Source: Bretschneidera sinensis
Taxonomy: Eukaryota > Streptophyta > Magnoliopsida > Brassicales > Akaniaceae
DNA: 64,000 bases
NCBI GenBank assembly: GCA_023935145.1
Contig: CM043698.1
Coordinates: 64,812,001 to 64,876,000, forward strand
Reading direction: 5' to 3'
Position 1 is the stretch's first letter, and each line of letters begins with the position of its first letter. The position numbers and the translations under genes are program-made. Positions 1 to 11,599 of this stretch are shown in pieces. The notes beneath the pieces were generated by a model. The model was not told the origin of the DNA, made no database searches, and was given only the letters and a program-made list of their open reading frames with translations.

Positions 1-1257
1 CTTAGGATGTTGACATGAGGTTGATTAGATTAAGGCTGACCGGTAGAGAGGAAAAGAGAAGAGAAAATAGTAATCTTTTTATTGTTTGTCTGGTAAGAGA
101 GAAGAAAGAAGAGTGAGAAAAGAGGAGAGGTTATTGGTATTTTTTTAATAAATCACAATTTTTCAAATTGAAATGATTGGAAAATGAAAACTAAAATAAA
201 TTACTTTTTTTTCTTTCCTCTTGTTTCAATCAAATAAAAGATGAAAAAATCAATCATCTCATCCTCTCTTTTTGTCTATCTTTTTTCTTTCTTTTCACAT
301 TTTCCTTTTACAAGTCAAAGTTTAAGAGTAGAACAAATGAATATATAAGTTTTATGGAATTTATCTATAATTTCATAAGAAAGAAGAAAAATCATGTCAC
401 TATGAAATTAAATAAATTTATTGTAAATTTTATTAATAGAATTTATAAATAAATTATACAAAATTAAAAATAGAAATTTTGTTAACCAAAAACTCTCATA
501 TAGTTGATAAAAATGACACAATTCTCCAATAAAAAGTTTAAAATTTAAATAATAGATTTAATTTTATTATTTTCATATATTCTAAACATGAGAATTAAAT
601 TAATTTTACAATTTAATATAAAAGTCCAAATATGAAAATTAATTTCGATTTATTTGCAAATGATTTTTTTTTCGATTCATTTAAAAATTAAATAAATTTT
701 ATTTTCATTTAATTCCAAACAAAATAAAATGACGTCATTCGTGAAAAACTTTTGTGTACACCAAACCTTATAAGCCCTTATATGAGATAAAAAGTTGACG
801 CCTATAAGTCAAGTCCCAACCTACACAAGAATTTCTCATCATCCAATGACTTGAACTTCAAAAGATGAAATCAGATTTATTGTATTAAGATTTTCTAAAG
901 CACTTTTAATATTTCAGATGAATCCAAGTCGTAACCGAACAATAGCTATGCACCTTTCAAAGAGGGGGAGAGATTTTAGATCTAATTAATTATCATCCAA
1001 ATGAAAATATAAAAGCAACTTTTAACTTCATTGGCAAACTTTGAAATGATGAAGTTTGAGTTTAACTTAAATCTCTTTGCACCAGTAATCCAAGACGATC
1101 TCTCGTGCAGTGTCTCATGAACCTGTTCGAAAATGAAGAAAATTCAGACACCTTCTCTGACATTCATCTATAATTTCCAATTTGCCATTCATCCTTAGTC
1201 ACCAAAAACATTAGCAGGAAATGATACTAAAAATGCTATCCAATCACATCACACTAA
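1..1257. other. AT-rich spacer with a possible decayed MITE copy
   Basis: No coding region is recognised. The first ~330 bases are purine-rich (GAGAA/AAAGA runs) and resemble, in diverged form, the left half of the MITE at 1258: both have an AATCTTT block followed by a TTGTTTGTCTGGTAA or TGTGTTTGGTAA block. The remainder is low-complexity A/T sequence. It lies downstream of the minus-strand LEW1 gene. Confidence 0.4.
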
Positions 1258-1596
1258 GGCTATGATTGTATGGAGACAAATATGAAAGAAAAAAAAAAGA
1301 AAAATGAGAAGAAAACAAAACATTAATCTTTCCATCGTGTGTTTGGTAAAAATGATGGAAAAGTAAAAAAAAAAAACTGAGAAAAAAAGAAGAAGAAAAT
1401 TGCTTATTTTAATTTCCAACCCTCCAATCTCTCATTTTGGGAGGATTCACAATTATAACTTTGAGAGAAGAAAAGCTTAAATAAAACGCAGATCGACATA
1501 TTCTCCTCTCTCTCACATTTCTCTCTTACCAATCATCAGAAAAATAATTTCCTCTTCCTTCCTCCCACTTTTCCTCTCTAGCTACCAATCATAGCC
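1258..1596. mobile_element. Harbinger/Tourist-like MITE, 339 bp
   Basis: The element begins GGCTATGATTG and ends with the exact inverse CAATCATAGCC. It is flanked on both sides by TAA (1255-1257 and 1597-1599), the target duplication typical of PIF/Harbinger elements. The interior is A- and GA-rich on the left, CT-rich on the right and has no ORF, as expected of a non-autonomous MITE. Superfamily is inferred from the TIR start and 3-bp duplication only. Confidence 0.75.
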
Positions 1597-1777
1597 TAAA
1601 CTAGTTCTTCAATTAAAATCCTCAAACAAAACCTTAAAGAGTGTAAACATGTAAAGAATAGGCCCACAAACTTAACGATTTTGCAGATCAAAGTGGAAAT
1701 TAACTCTCATACCAGTTGTCAAGGTTTCAGTTTTAAGCACACCATTGCAAATTTGCAAGCACGTTTTTGTTAGATCA

Positions 1778-4700
1778 CTAGTTCACTTTCATATTCTTCA
1801 ATGAGATGACCATATAAATTGAAAGGGAAAACCACCTACCATAGTTTTGGCGCACCCTTGTGAACTTGTAAATGGCCTTTATTAGGGAACCATATCTCAT
1901 GGACTTCAAGGGTCCCATATGTCTGCAACACAAAAATCTCAAATTTAGCCGAGGAAGCAAATTTGTGCAAAATACAGGAGCAAAGCTTTGCAATCACAAC
2001 AATTTCATGTCCTCAAATTGAAGAAAAAGAACAAAGGGAAAGTTCCAACAGTAAATTCTCTGCTCATAAATGAAGAACAGAAGTCGTTATAGTCAAAATT
2101 GTCAGAATTAGTGATCAACCGTTCAAGCAAAATTTTTGAAAAGGAAAGGATTAGGGAAAAAATACAACAGAACCATAAAAAATGAAGGTCAGCTGCTACA
2201 ATTCTTCTCAGTCTTGCATATCAGCCAATCCATGTTTGTGTGTTAAACTTCACATTCAGTGCACATCTCTACACACGTGTAAACAGAGACAGAATATAAG
2301 TATAGTTCTCCAATCTTCAAATTTTTTAGCATAAACCTAACAAGAACACTCTTAAGAGTTCCCAAGCCATTTAAACCACCAATCCAAAAGGCAGTGATTG
2401 GGATGTTTATAAAGCATCTTAATTCCACTGCGCAGAGTTCCGGTCACTTGATTATACTAATGGGCTCTTTACAGTCCTTGGAACCCTATAGTGAGCAAAC
2501 AAGGGACATATGGGTCATTAAAATTGCAAGCAAAGAACACATTTTGCCTATGATTAGCAGGCTATCTGGAGTTAAAAACATCCTGAATATCATGAAGAGA
2601 ATGAAGTTCTTAAATAAAAAATATATTTCCTCAAAGGCTTTTTTGTTCTGTCAAAAACTAAGTGGAGATAAAAGCTAGATTGCTTGGAATCAGATTCAGC
2701 CACATTTATGCATGTACTCTTCACACTAAGCAAAAACAAGCCCAACAACAAGCAAGCACCAACTAGGCAAGGCCAAGAGACCCAAATGCAATCTTTGGGA
2801 GAGACCCCTCTATGACCCACTGAAGATCATGAGGCTAGACTGAGATGCTCAAAGTGTGTTGACAACCAATCCGCACAAGTTAGCTTCTCGATGGGTATGT
2901 GTTCATTTACTTTGGAATGACTTCCATAGAAACAGAGAAATCGATATAATCCATGACGAATTTGTTAACCTTGAAGTACCTTCCTTCATCCGGAAGTAGG
3001 GGCATTATAATTCAAAAGATTGCTGATCTTCTACTTCCAATGATAATTAACAAAAAATTACAAAATAAATGAAGATAGTTGAGGGAAACTGATCACTCAT
3101 TGGAAAGAACACTCACAGAATCTCGGTATATGGTAGTCGCCATGCAGGGAAACCTAGGTGGCATCTTGCAGGTCCATAAACTAACAAAAGCTCAGGTTCT
3201 GAACTTTCGCAACCTGCTAGTACAAGAACATCAGTACTGAGAATATTATATATTAATATACTTAAAAGGAATCATCCCCATAAAGTCTTGAATAGATCTG
3301 ATGAGCAACACAATATACTTAAAAGGAATCATCCCCATAAAGTATTGAATAGATCTGATGAGCAACACACACCAACAGTTCTTAATGCCTCGGACATATC
3401 CGCTTCTGTAAAAAAATTCTCTTCCTGATTTCCACCTGAATCACCCCATTTCAAATATTTCTGAAAAAGTAAGTTAGCTGCTTTGGTGACAGCTTCCTTC
3501 CCATCAGAGAATGAAGCAAATTCTAGAGTAATATGTTTTTGGTCAAGCAGAGAATCCTTTTCATTAGCTTCCTGCAACAAAAACAAATGGGGAAGAGCTC
3601 TGGCGACACTGCTCATATTCCAATTATTGAAGTTTATTTGCTAATAATCTAATAATAAAAACAATGATAAGAATAAAATTAATCATGATGATGATGTTAT
3701 AATTAACAAATCAAGTATGAGGAAAACACCATAAGGAATAGTGATGGAGTACACATTGTGGATTGAAATTAGGGTTTTCAATTTAGAGATTTGGGGTTAT
3801 TTTGAATATGAGACAATTTCGTAATTATAATAAAACTTAGGTTAGTTTAGGAATTTTATACTTTGGTAGGGCTAGGGTTTTCCTTATATAGTAAAAAAAA
3901 CCCTATGTTTGTAGTTAGCTTTGAATGAATGGAAAAAAAAAATAGTTTCCTTTGAAACCAAACAACTTTGTGACTGAGTGTGTTCTTCGCGTCCATGTAA
4001 TTTGGATTGCGGCTCTCATGTGATCGAGTTCATGAGCCTCCACCGACCAAAACCCTAAAAAGCAAGCTTGTTCCGCCGCTTGGATCGTTGTCAAACACCA
4101 TCGTCCGATTCCGTGTTGCCAGTTCAAGCTCTTGATACCCTACTTTCCAACGTTGCATGGTGGAACTGACATCAGCATCGGAACCGGAATCCAAAACCCA
4201 CCCTTCCCCTGAATTTCCTGCACCGATCTATACACCAGATGGAGACACACACTCGCCACGCACCATCGGGTCCGCTCCGGGTTACACAGTGACCCGACCC
4301 GAGCCAACAAGTTACTGAGCCTTTGACCCTGAGACAAGCTGCTCACCAAAAGTTGACCAAGTTGAGGTACATTGACCAGCCGTTGACCAATGTTTGACCG
4401 GCAGAAATTTTTGGCAAATTTCCAGGTTTTCTTTTCTCCTTTATTTTCTGATCTTCTGTACAAAAAAAAGCAAGAAAAACAGAAATAGGAGAGAAAAAAA
4501 CAAAAACAAAAAGAGAAAAGAGATTAGTGCTTCTTTTGCTTGCTATTAGTGATTATTTGTTGTTTTAGTTTCTGATTTTCTGTATGTATTGAAAAAAGAA
4601 AGAAAGAAACAAACAAACAAACAAAAGAGACTTTATGTTTGGGCACTTTTAGTTTAAATTGTTGCTACGTCTATTCGTACTTGGGAAAAACGTCATCCCG

Positions 4701-7382
4701 TCAAAGCTCATGACTATTCGTGTTTGTATGAATTGAGATCTCTAAGGGCAACATATGGGGCCCACTCTCTTAACCGTAGATTAAATGAGGAATATCAAGC
4801 ACTTAAATGTTGGGTTCGTAAGAACAAGCGAAGACTTGAAAACCTCAGTTGGCACCATGAGTCTATGGATGTGACAATGCTTCTGGTGATTATGATAAAT
4901 ATGATGGTGCTTCTGAAGGTATTTATGGTTGTTCTAACGATTATGTTACATATGAAGAAGTTGTGGTCGATCAAATGCCTAGGTATGGCTCTATAGCTAT
5001 ATTTGAAAAGGAACTAGAGATACAAAAGGCGTTGAAAAGCCTTCAACAAGAAGTGCATGAAATCCGAAGAGCTTTGACACAGGAAGAATCAAGGCATGAA
5101 GATGAAGTCACCAATGATGAAGATATTTCAATTGAGGTTGCACGTGTTGAGCAAGTTCCATGTGAGGTTGTCTTGGTTGAACCAGTCCAGCAAGATGATC
5201 CGTTTGTTGAGCATATCAAAGATGTTGAAAAGGTTCAAGACAAAGATGAAGATAAGCTTAAGGTCATGGTTGATATGGAAGCTTTGACGGTTGACTTTAT
5301 CATGCCTATTTGGTTTGAGGAGCCTCCACAAAATACATTCTCTACCACATTTTTTTTTGCATACTAGTGACCTCGACTTCAAAGACTTTCATGACTATGG
5401 TTTGTTTCTACAAGCATCACAGATTTTGATGCTTCACCATTTTTCAACTCAAGGTTGAGTTTTCTTTAAGTGGTGGAGAATGATGGAATACACATTGTGG
5501 ATTGAAATTAGGGTTTTCAATTTAGAGATTTGGGGTTATTTCGAATATGGGGAAATTTTGTAATCATAATAAAACTAAGGGTAGTTTAGGAATTTTACAC
5601 TTTGGTAGGGCTAGGGTTTGCCTTAAATAGTAAAGAAAACCTATGTTTGTAGTTAGCTTTGAATGAATGAAAAAAAAAACAGTTTCCTTTGAAACCAAAC
5701 TACTATATGATTGAGTGTGTTCTTCATGTCCATGTGATTTAGATTGTGGCTTCCATGTGATTTGGATCGGTCTATCTTTAATTTTATTGTTCTTATATTT
5801 TAGCCTCTACTATTCTGCATCAAATAGCCTTCTAAAGTATGTGTTTTTAGCAAAGTCAATCCAAATCTACCAACACAACACCTTACAGAAAGAAAGATCA
5901 ATTTGCTGCTATAACATAATCCTAATTTGTTAATTCAAAAAATCTTTTTTTTCTGTTTCTCATGTACTACACCCCAAGTAAAGCACCACACAGAAAGAAA
6001 AATTAATATGCTGCTAGAACACAATCATGAGTTTTAAATGGAATTATATTGTTAGATGAGTCACTAGAACATATCACCCAGTCAGCCACCCAAAACATGA
6101 CTAAAGTTAAATCTACAAACAATGATATACTGCAGAAAGGAATCAAAGAAAAATAAATAATTCTACCATATATATACAAAAGGATAAGATAGTACCTCAA
6201 AAGGTGCTGCATCATTCAATTTTCTCAAGATGGATTCCTTTGATTTCTTCAATACTCCTAAAATAAAAAAGTCCAAAGAAACATATTATATTTGTAACAA
6301 GAAATGCATAAACATCCTCACACCACCATATGGCCATGCTAATAAGAATGTCCCCAATTACTAAACAAAGGCATTGCTACCTTCCGCATCGTAGAGGCAC
6401 ACATTTTTCACGCCAATAGCTTCCAGCCATTGTAAAAGCTCAATCACCTTTGAAGTCTCGTAAGCTTCTTCACTTTCTAAAACAAGGGCTAGGTATCGGA
6501 GCTTGCCTATATTGAGGGTTTTATATCTCTTCAGTAGCCCACTAGATATGAGATAGCTTTCCAGTGCTTTTGCTATACCCAGTGCAAAGTACCATAAGCT
6601 CACAATAAAGTGCATAAAATGCCATAGTTGTCGAAGACAAAGATTGTCAATCTGCACAAACCTCACAACCCAAATGAGCATCCAGTTTAAATTCAAGAAA
6701 ATCATACTCCGTAAATCATATATACCAAGTAGCCACGTTCAACATGGACCATTGGTGGCCTGAGCTTGCCAGTCATCAATGAGGAATGGCCCAATGCTAG
6801 GATAACCTATTAACCTCGAAAACTAGATAAAAAGTGCAAAAGGCCCAAGTTTACTAAGAAAATCAAGATTTGGTCGCATTCCAAGTAATCTAAAACATAA
6901 AAGCTTACATTTTAAAAAAAAAAAATCATTTCACTATTGGCTTTCCTGAAAGCAAATGCTTGTACTCTTTACTTCCAGCCAAGCAGCTTAAATGATGTTG
7001 TAGTGAAACTAGTTTTTTTTAACAACATAAAAGTTGGATTGGCTCCATTTACATAAGATTCCATTTTAATGACATACTGCATTGCCCAATCAACAATAAT
7101 ATTTCACTTCCACAAAATATCTTATGGACCAAAAAGTTTCTTCAGTTATTAATATTACAACCCCAACACTGCTCGATGGAAACAGCAAATAGGTTTCTTT
7201 GACTAATGCTTTCGGAAGAAAAGATTGATGAAACTTCACAACAGTAAAATTCTAAAATCAGTAAAAATTATAAAAATTGAAAATAAAATATGCCCAAAAC
7301 ATAATGTTAGTATTAAAACAAGCAATTAACTTACTTGAGCAATCCAACGGCACACCTTCTGCATTTCATCTTTGAAATCCAT
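1778..7382 (-). CDS. LEW1: LEW1/NUS1-like subunit of dehydrodolichyl diphosphate synthase complex
   Basis: Predicted catalytically inactive partner of a cis-prenyltransferase making dolichol precursors at the ER membrane (family knowledge: plant LEW1, yeast Nus1, human NgBR). Six exons fit GT/AG rules with consistent phase: 7382-7335, 6651-6381, 6257-6196, 3571-3373, 3213-3117, 1922-1778, giving 273 residues. Exon 2 holds the membrane segment (LWHFMHFIVSLWYFALGI) and the block KVIELLQWLEAIGVKNVCLYD. Exon 4 has HITLEFASFSDGKEAVTKAA, exon 5 ELLLVYGPARCHLGFPAW, and exon 6 MRYGSLIKAIYKFTRVRQNY. Exon 1 (16 codons, ATG at 7382) is the least certain. The C-terminus is also open: a GTAGGT donor after 1840 could splice to a short last exon instead of reading to the stop at 1778. 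Intron 3 holds LTR element A. MED32 lies upstream on the same strand. Confidence 0.88.
3256..3369. repeat. 57-bp tandem duplication beside a LEW1 splice donor
   Basis: Two adjacent copies (3256-3312 and 3313-3369) start ATATACTTAAAAGGAATCAT and end GAGCAACACA. They appear to differ by one base (AGTCTTG versus AGTATTG). On the minus strand the array lies in LEW1 intron 4, starting one base past the donor GT at 3372-3371. The near identity suggests a recent event. Confidence 0.85.
3742..5770 (+). mobile_element. Non-autonomous LTR retrotransposon, element A
   Basis: The left LTR starts TGATGGAGTACACATTGTGG (3742) and the right LTR TGATGGAATACACATTGTGG (5481). Both run ~285 bases, and their 3' limits are not sharply definable. 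A polypurine tract AAGTGGTGGAGAA precedes the right LTR. The interior has a GC-rich leader (4020-4440), a reading frame from 4724, an acidic coiled-coil-like ORF (4963-5367; KALKSLQQEVHEIRRAL), and a terminal module DFIMPIWFEEPPQ followed in another frame by DLDFKDFHDYGLFLQAS. No protease, reverse transcriptase or integrase is present, so it must have depended on another element. It lies in LEW1 intron 3, opposite to the gene. Confidence 0.8.
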
Positions 7383-10051
7383 CAATCTATGATTGGAGGA
7401 AAAACGAAAAAAAGAAAGATAAAATCAAATAAAACCCATCAGTTCTAACAACCCAGTTAAAGTAAACAACAACAAAAATGAGAGAAAGAAATTAAGAAAG
7501 TGGAATTAGGCCTCTAACATTGACTAGAAGCAATTGGGTTCACTTTCTTAGCCTGACAAGAAGCTTCAAGTCAGAGGACTTACAAGCAAACGATCTATAA
7601 ATATAGCACTTAGGATATTTAAACAGAAGTAGCAAAACCAATATGCAGAACCAGAATTGAAAACTGAAAAAAGTGATATAAAAAAAGGAAAACAAATTCA
7701 ACGGGAAAGTGGCAGGGACCCAGAAAATGCGGCAAGTTTAAAGGATAGAAGCCAGAAAGAAAAGTGTGATCAGTTTCTGTAGTCCTTTTACCTTGCTTTT
7801 CGGTTTCTTTTTTCCCTGCTAATATTTGAGTTTGTTGGATTTTTCTTTTAGACGAGACTTTGTTGAGTTAAGTCGTCTACTACTGGATATCGTTGGTCTT
7901 TAGATGTAATTTCTCATGGAATGCTATTTTTTTCCCTTCACTAATAAAGTTAGAAATGATTTGATGATTCGATTAATTAAGGTTTGATTGTTAGCAGAAC
8001 TTGGATCGGACAATAATTAATATTTCTTTTAGGAATGTTTTTTAAAATTGAATTTAAATAATTTTGTTTAAATCAAATTTGTTTTATAAATCACTTTTAA
8101 ATCAATTCACTCTACTGCATATTTAAAAAGAACTACTCACCTTATTTTGATCACGATTTTGCGCACATAAAATGTCGAGTATGAAACGAATGGATGAATG
8201 ATAAATGGTAAAAAAAAAATGTTATTTTTTTGGGCATATTTTTATTTATTGTTTACCGCTATAGTTTTAGGTGATTAGATTTTTCTAGTCTTACCGTTTA
8301 GGAGTAGAGTTCTAGATATGTAACTGTCACGTGAGTTTATTATGATGATGAAAAATAGGAATTGTTATTTTACTGAAAGTTAATTACTCTCATAGTGATT
8401 TATTAATCAGTTTATTAGTTTGATTAAAATTCTTGAATAAAAATTGTTAGGAAATAAAAAATAAATAAAAAAGAGTTAAAATCATTCCTTGTCATGTGAA
8501 AAAGTCTCATTAATATGGAACAGAAGAAAAGTTAAAGGATAATAGCTGCAAGGCAATCTGCAACTACTTCTAACAAATCCTATCTTTTCCAATTGATGCG
8601 CCTTCTTCTTGCTTGTGTTCTAAGAATACCACTCTGGGAAAAAAAATTCTGTTGCAACCATCAAAATTCAACACCAATCTGTTCAACATTTGCCAAGAAC
8701 ATATACAAACTTTTATATGTAATCTTTCAGTCTTTTTAACTAATAGCCCCACCATTCACCACCAATCTAATTCATCTTGAACTTGGCAGTAAAAGCACCC
8801 AGGACGCATTGCAGAGATCCAGTGCTAAAACTAAGGCACTTAGTAACGTGTGATCCACTTGCATTACATGCAAGAACTACGAAGTCAGAACTTCATAATC
8901 GCGTGTACAGTTTCTCTGTGAACTGAAAATCAGCATTATTGGTAAGATTAATTTCAATGCAGTTTATAAAATTTCCTCGGTTCTGCCAAGCCCTCTTTTC
9001 AAAATGAAAAACAAACAAAATCCAAGGTTTAAATCATCCACAAACAAATACGGAGTACCTTTTCTTGAACCTAATCAGCAGTCAAATTACAAAATAAATC
9101 ACTGGAAAATCACGAGTCAATGCTTGGAAATTGAAAGCTAAAATGGATTAATCATGATGAGCCATTCTCTGAAGGAGAAATGAAACACATCTCATATTGC
9201 AGCTCTCCCATATAAACATAAGCAACCTAATGGGAAACACGGAAAGAACTAACTTGCAACCTTGTATTATCAACTCCATTGTCGTCCCCCACCAACACCC
9301 CCACCAACAAACATCACAGCCTCATGTAGTACTTTGTTTGCATCATAACTTTCATAGCCATTTCTCTGAAAGAAAAAACAGAAGGCAAGAGGCTTAAGTT
9401 CTGGTGCCACCACTTCCAACTGTATGATAAAAAATCTAATACTAAAAATATCATGTTCAGAAGAGTAAATTTTATTTTAAAAAATGGTAGAAGATTAAGA
9501 TGAAAAACTGAGAAATTTGAACAGAATCTGGAAAACTCTGAAATCTAAGTAAACTGAAACGATGTTCAATGACCAGAAATGGGCATCCAGCATCTCGCCT
9601 TGGGTAAAGAAAATCCAAAAAAAAACACAATGGCTCAGCTGTCAACCTATCAAACTAGATCACATTAACAGCACCCGATCCAGGAGACAAGTTCAGCAAT
9701 CGACACACAGTTAACTTGTAGTAGCATTGTCTCTGATCATATTAACAAGCAGTACGCGAGAACAGTTAACCAAAATAGTCTGAATTTCAAAATGCATGAT
9801 TAAGTTCCATCTTACACTTATCAAAAGATTAAAAGTTTCCAACTATTTGATTCTTATTTGAATGAAAGTGGATAAATCCCACAGGAAAGAGTGATCAGAA
9901 CAAAACTACTCCGTATTATTTTTTTTGGACAAAGTATATAAGTGATCTATCTCATTTATGGTATTGGCATTAATCAAGCTAACTACAATGACATTCACTT
10001 TCACAAATAATTAAGAACAGAAGGATGGCCTTGTTCCATCAGGACAAATAC
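7383..10051. other. LEW1-MED32 spacer
   Basis: The region holds the presumed LEW1 promoter and 5' leader (just right of 7382) and the presumed MED32 3' UTR (left of 10052). Short open frames at 8570-8755 and 9197-9397 have no recognisable protein character. Stretches at 7950-8530 are AT-rich. No RNA gene or transposon boundary was identified. Confidence 0.5.
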
Positions 10052-10471
10052 CTATTGGGCAGCATCTTCAGAGAACCTAGCATCAAAAGGAGCAGAAGGG
10101 TGGGCTCCAGAACCATGTTGCAGTTCAATCACAAGCCATCGGACAGCTTTACTCATCTGCTCCAACCTAACTGCACTGATCGGTGGAAGACTAATTGTGG
10201 TGGCAGCCTGCCCCGACTTTCCAGCCACTGAGCCAGTCGCCTCATCCACTAGGCACTCGGATCCTATCCTTTGTTTGACAGACTCCACAAACTCCTCTGC
10301 CTGATCACAAGCCACTCTGAACAATTCCCACTTCTGCTTGAAATTTTCTAAGGCGGCATCAGTGGCTGGTGTTTTTTGGGCACCAGATATTTCCTTTGTC
10401 TCGAGTGAATTAGCTGCCGCACCAACAAACTCCTGATATGCATTGTTTAAGGATTCTACAATATTGTCCAT
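10052..10471 (-). CDS. MED32: Mediator complex subunit MED32
   Basis: A 139-residue protein in one coding exon, matching plant MED32, a subunit usually placed in the tail of nuclear Mediator linking activators to RNA polymerase II. Visible signatures are the start MDNIVESLNNAYQEFV, a central helical block ENFKQKWELFRVACDQAEEF, then VKQRIGSECLVDEATG, PPISAVRLEQMSKAVRWLV and the end PFDARFSEDAAQ. The frame stays open 16 codons further upstream, but MDNIV is the family start, and an acceptor (TTGGCAG at 10486) lies 14 bases before that ATG, so the extra codons are intron. It lies upstream of LEW1 in the same orientation. No defect is seen. Confidence 0.95.
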   Translation of the reverse strand: MDNIVESLNNAYQEFVGAAANSLETKEISGAQKTPATDAALENFKQKWELFRVACDQAEEFVESVKQRIGSECLVDEATGSVAGKSGQAATTISLPPISAVRLEQMSKAVRWLVIELQHGSGAHPSAPFDARFSEDAAQ

Positions 10472-11560
10472 CACAGCCACTTGAGCTGCCAATATGCACG
10501 TGGTGAACAGTAAGTACACTCCATATTTGCAAGAATTGAGACCAAATTAAAAATAAAAAGTGCATTGTTGCATTAATATGTGGATCAATCAAAGAAATAT
10601 GGTCACTTATCTATCACTTGACAGTCTCTAAATTGAAAAAGAAAAGTACAGAAAAAAACAAAGGCTTTCTCGGGTAAGTTGTATAACTGCAACAGCTAAG
10701 AAAAATTGCAAAAAAAATGAGATATAAAAAGTGCATGGTTGCATAAAAATTTGGATCAGTTTAAGTGAGATGACCAGCTCCTTACCATTTAATAGTCTAT
10801 AAATTGAACAAGAAACTTAAGTTTTCTCAGATAAGCTGCATAATTGTTAAAAATGAGCACAATTGCGTGAACGTGATAAGAAAAGTGGATCAGTTCAACT
10901 GAGATAGCCTCTTCTTTATATCCACTTAATCGTCTCTAAATTGAACAAGTACAAAAAAACGCTTTGTAAGGATTAATTAAATTTGAGCATGGATAATGAC
11001 AATAACAAATAAAACAAAGAAGGATACTTTGAACTGAACACGAACAACAAAAATTAAATCCACAAAAACGCTGATGCAAAATCCAACAAATTTTCCACTT
11101 TGAATCCTTACTTCCTTAGACTCAATACAAATCACAAATAAATAAATAAAAAATAGTTTTGGGTGTCATTTATATAAAATATTTTCAAAAAAAATCTCAT
11201 TCCAAACTTTTAACCCTAAAAATTGCAACAACAAAAATCAAACCTATACAAAAATAATTTAAGCAGCACGGTGTGCATATATAATACGGTAACCCCTAAA
11301 ACCAATACTACCCATAAACAACTAACAATATGAACCCCTTCAATTTGGTAAAAATTGAAACTTTTGTATGGCTTTGATTTAACAACTGATAATCGAAAAC
11401 GCAAAGAAAAGACATTGAAGCAGATCAATCTAGAGAGAGAAACTGAAGTATCTCCACGAAGGATTACCTCTATTTGAGAATTGAAATCGAGCGATGACCA
11501 CACGGAGAGGATTAAATCTGAACTTGCCGTCCAAATCGCTAGACGAAATCTCGCCTACCT
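10472..11560 (-). promoter_or_regulatory. MED32 5' UTR with leader intron
   Basis: On the minus strand a donor (AATAGAG|GTAATCC, exon end 11468) can join the acceptor at 10486 to give a leader intron of about 980 bases. The upstream non-coding exon would lie at about 11468-11560, beside a less AT-rich patch (11520-11600). Long first introns in plant leaders often raise expression, but that role is inferred here. The transcription start cannot be placed. Confidence 0.55.
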
Positions 11561-11599
11561 GTAATTCCCGGATGCACGTAACCTGGTCGATTTGTTTCG

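Noticed and set aside
4140..4463. Minus-strand 107-codon frame in element A as a gene
   Set aside because: It lies in the GC-rich untranslated leader of element A and has no domain. The reversed GGTATCAAGAGCTTG there resembles a primer-binding site but is on the wrong strand and is not next to an LTR end.
10025..10231. Plus-strand open frame over MED32
   Set aside because: It is the antisense shadow of the conserved MED32 C-terminus.
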